A model generated the notes under the pieces. The model did not search any database, had not been told where the DNA came from, and worked only from the letters and a program-made list of their open reading frames with translations. Shown here one piece after another: positions 62,024-64,000 of a stretch of 64,000 bases of DNA. Source of the stretch: CBDCWQ01 sp965223435 (GTDB taxonomy: Bacteria > Myxococcota > Kuafuiibacteriia > Kuafuiibacteriales > Kuafuiibacteriaceae); the NCBI GenBank assembly GCA_965223435.1, contig CBDCWQ010000001.1:310001-374000 (forward strand). The letters are read 5' to 3'. Each line of letters starts with the position of its first letter. Position 1 is the first letter of the stretch. The position numbers were made by a program, and so were the translations under genes.

Positions 62024-63451
62024 ATGGCCAAGTCTCCCAAGCATGTCCACCTGATCGGAATCTGCGGAACCGGTATGGGCACCTTCGCGGGCCTCTTAAA
62101 AGCCGCGGGCTACGAGGTTCGCGGCAGCGACGCCAACGTCTACCCACCGATGTCCGACAGCCTCAAAGAATGGGGCATCCCGGTCCTGAGCGGATACGCA
62201 TCCGAAAACCTCGAGCCCACACCAGACCTCGTCATTGTGGGCAACGCCATCCGAAAGTCCAACCCGGAGGCCGCCCGAGCCAGAACCGAAAACCTCCCTT
62301 CCACGTCCATGGCCAAAGCTCTGGGCGACCTCTTCTTGAAGGGACGTCACAGCATTGTGGTCTCCGGCACCCACGGCAAAACCACCACCACCAGTTTGAT
62401 GGCCTGGATCCTCACCCATAGTCATCGGGATCCATCGATGTTTGTCGGCGGTATTCCCGAAAACTTTCAAGCCGGTTTTCGCCTCGGCAAAGGAGACCAC
62501 TTTGTCGTCGAAGGCGACGAATACGATTCCGCCTACTTTGACAAGGTGCCCAAGTTTCTCCACTACGAGCCGCGCACGTTAATCTTGACTTCGTTGGAGT
62601 TCGACCACGCCGACATCTACGAAAACGTAGAAGAGATTGAGGCCGAATTTTCGAAACTGATCGCCCTCGTGCCGCCCGGAGGACGCATCCTGGCCTGCGC
62701 CCACGAGGCCCGCATCCGGGATCGGCTGAAAACGACCAAGGCCCGCGTAGAAACGTACTCGGCAGCCGGCGACGCCGATGCGACCTGGCACGCCCAAAAC
62801 CTCGTCTTCTCTGAGCGTGGCTCCGAATTCTCGGTCTTTCACGAAGGCATCAAACTGGGCCGTTTTGCGCTCGGCTTGGGGGGTAGACACAACGTAGAGA
62901 ATGCGGTTGCAGCCATCGCCTTGGGGGCCGGCCTCGGTCTTTCAGTCCACGAACTCAAGGAGGCCGTCCGAAGCTTCAAAGGCGTCAGGCGGCGCCAAAC
63001 CATCCGAAGCGAAGCCCGCGGCATCCGCATCATCGACGACTTTGCGCATCACCCCACCGCAGTCAAACAAACGGTGGAGGCCATTCGAAAAAGGTACCCC
63101 GCTGGGCGCCTTTTTGCAGTCTTCGAACCCCGGACCGCCACCAGCTCTAGGCGCTTTTTTCAGTCGGCCTACGCCGGGGCATTTCATGGCGCCGACGAAA
63201 CCATCATTGCCCCTGTGGGCCGTTCCGAGATTCCACCCGAGGCCCGACTCGACACCGAACAGCTCGCAAAGACCATCACCAACAAGGACGGCCACCGAGC
63301 CCGCGCCGCCAGAACCATCGACCAAATCGTCGAGCTGTTGGTCCATGAAGCCCAAACCGGCGACACCATCTTGCTGATGTCCAACGGAGGCTTTGGCGAC
63401 ATCCACCGGAAGCTGGAAGACGCCTTTTCGTCCACCCCGCCCCCAACCTAG
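62024..63451 (+). CDS. mpl: UDP-N-acetylmuramate:tripeptide ligase, murein recycling
   Basis: Encodes 475 residues from ATG 62024, 5 bp after the atpG stop. Mur-ligase motifs: HLIGICGTGMGTFAGLL at the N-terminus, P-loop SGTHGKTTTTSL near residue 115, EGDEYDSAYFDK and LGGRHNVENAVAAIALG, and DDFAHHPTAVKQT for the C-terminal domain. Mpl joins recycled L-Ala-gamma-D-Glu-meso-DAP to UDP-MurNAc. MurC is the close alternative, but the SDANVYPPMSD and FVVEGDEYDSAYFDK signatures favour Mpl. Implies DAP-type peptidoglycan. Confidence 0.88.
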   Translation: MAKSPKHVHLIGICGTGMGTFAGLLKAAGYEVRGSDANVYPPMSDSLKEWGIPVLSGYASENLEPTPDLVIVGNAIRKSNPEAARARTENLPSTSMAKALGDLFLKGRHSIVVSGTHGKTTTTSLMAWILTHSHRDPSMFVGGIPENFQAGFRLGKGDHFVVEGDEYDSAYFDKVPKFLHYEPRTLILTSLEFDHADIYENVEEIEAEFSKLIALVPPGGRILACAHEARIRDRLKTTKARVETYSAAGDADATWHAQNLVFSERGSEFSVFHEGIKLGRFALGLGGRHNVENAVAAIALGAGLGLSVHELKEAVRSFKGVRRRQTIRSEARGIRIIDDFAHHPTAVKQTVEAIRKRYPAGRLFAVFEPRTATSSRRFFQSAYAGAFHGADETIIAPVGRSEIPPEARLDTEQLAKTITNKDGHRARAARTIDQIVELLVHEAQTGDTILLMSNGGFGDIHRKLEDAFSSTPPPT

Positions 63452-63833
63452 TGGAAAAGACCCGGGCCCAATCGCGTCGTTCCCACTGCACGGAATAGGG
63501 GATAGCCGCGAAGGACGGAAGCCCCGGTTCAAGTAGGGTTATCCGGAAGTTGGCGGCCGGTACGCCCTATTGAGCTTTGGCCTCTGCCCACCGAAGCTGC
63601 CTTTGACCCATCGAAAACGGTCCGGCGGCGCCAAAAAAGCGTTTCAGTCGCCCAACAAACTTCGTCGCCCCCCGGCGGAGACCGGTCTTCATGCACGAGG
63701 GAAGCGTCTTGAAACGCCATCAAAAAGAGTTCACGGACAGCAAGAATCCGGTTGCGTTTGCCGCGGCCGCAAGCTTACTTCCGTGCTCCTTGACCTTTAG
63801 GTCGGGGCAAGACAGTCCAGGGAGAAGGATATC
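63452..63833. other. Intergenic region with a possible structured leader
   Basis: This 382-bp stretch contains no convincing ORF. The block 63501-63545 can fold: GGATAGCC at 63501-63508 pairs with GGTTATCC at 63538-63545 (seven Watson-Crick pairs and one G-U). The enclosed segment has GGACGGAAGCC, faintly like riboswitch cores, but does not fit a known class. It could be a leader RNA of the downstream gene or part of the mpl transcript. Confidence 0.35.
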
Positions 63834-64000
63834 GTGAGACGGCAGCGGCGCAAGGGGCGTTGGCCCCTGTTTATGGCATTGGGGTTGTGTGCGGCATCGG
63901 GCCCTCAACCGGGCGCGCAGGAAGTGATGCGCGCCAGAAGTCTGGGAGCCAGGCTGGAACCTCGTCACCCTGGATTGGACTTGCGTGGGTTCGCAAGCCT
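63834..64000 (+). CDS. Start of an exported protein, cut by the window end
   Basis: GTG 63834 follows GGAGAAGG at a 5-bp spacing. The encoded N-terminus (MRRQRRKGRWPLFMALGLCAASG, then PQPGAQE) is a classical signal peptide with a basic n-region. Only 55 codons are in view; the mature part (VMRARSLGARLEPRHPGLDLRGFAS) is not recognisable. Confidence 0.6.
   Translation, partial: MRRQRRKGRWPLFMALGLCAASGPQPGAQEVMRARSLGARLEPRHPGLDLRGFAS

Noticed and set aside
63520..63540. tRNA T-arm-like GGTTCAAGT
   Set aside because: No acceptor, D-arm or anticodon arm can be formed around it.
63501..63545. c-di-GMP-I (GEMM) riboswitch
   Set aside because: The conserved GCAAACC and GACGCAAAGCC segments are missing or altered, so only a generic stem-loop is reported.

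Overview
The window is GC-rich, densely coding bacterial chromosome. Its protein repertoire points to Myxococcota or a related deltaproteobacterial lineage: a Ser/Thr kinase with a C-terminal PEGA-like domain, a DUF4388/PilZ-like/J-domain protein, a lipoprotein with thrombospondin-3 calcium repeats, a membrane Fe-S oxidoreductase of the CCG type, and very large secreted proteins. This placement is inferred from gene content only; the window has no rRNA, and I see no tRNA gene.

Layout. 1-3.0 kb: end of a membrane protein, a low-molecular-weight tyrosine phosphatase and a fructosamine-kinase-family gene. 3.0-6.5 kb: a DUF2279 (YfiM-like) protein, a NodU/CmcH-type carbamoyltransferase and a polysaccharide deacetylase. 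6.6-14.1 kb, minus strand: two exported proteins, one a 1947-residue calcium-repeat lipoprotein. 14.4-24.2 kb, plus strand: a compact five-gene operon (WGR/DUF4132, MoxR AAA+ ATPase, DUF5682, VWA, double SWIM zinc finger), matching the E. coli molR(yehI)-yehL-yehM-yehP-yehQ set. 24.3-25.8 kb: a lower-GC DUF234-type ATPase gene preceded by a near-perfect palindrome.

25.9-39.9 kb, minus strand, is the centrepiece: a 12-gene run that joins a type II fatty-acid elongation set (KAS II, ACP, ketoreductase, dehydratase, enoyl reductase), two CrtI/phytoene-desaturase-like flavoproteins, a DUF4388/J-domain protein and a complete oleABCD head-to-head olefin pathway. Start/stop overlaps between several neighbours suggest co-expression. 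The simplest reading is a dedicated factory that builds an unusual, possibly polyunsaturated, acyl chain and condenses two of them into a very long hydrocarbon. An alpha/beta hydrolase is divergent from it.

40.9-53.1 kb: a repeat-containing lipoprotein, a frameshifted REP-associated (RAYT) transposase bracketed by inverted arrays of short repeats, and a 2987-residue exported protein carrying a complete subtilisin triad and C-terminal membrane helices. A 146-bp palindromic element begins at the stop codon of that giant gene, and a second, partial copy supplies the N-terminal codons of a TPR-like exported protein downstream of the Ser/Thr kinase. 56.1-64 kb: membrane Fe-S oxidoreductase, glycosyltransferase, LptF/LptG permease, an isolated atpG with an insertion, mpl, and the start of a further exported protein cut by the window end.
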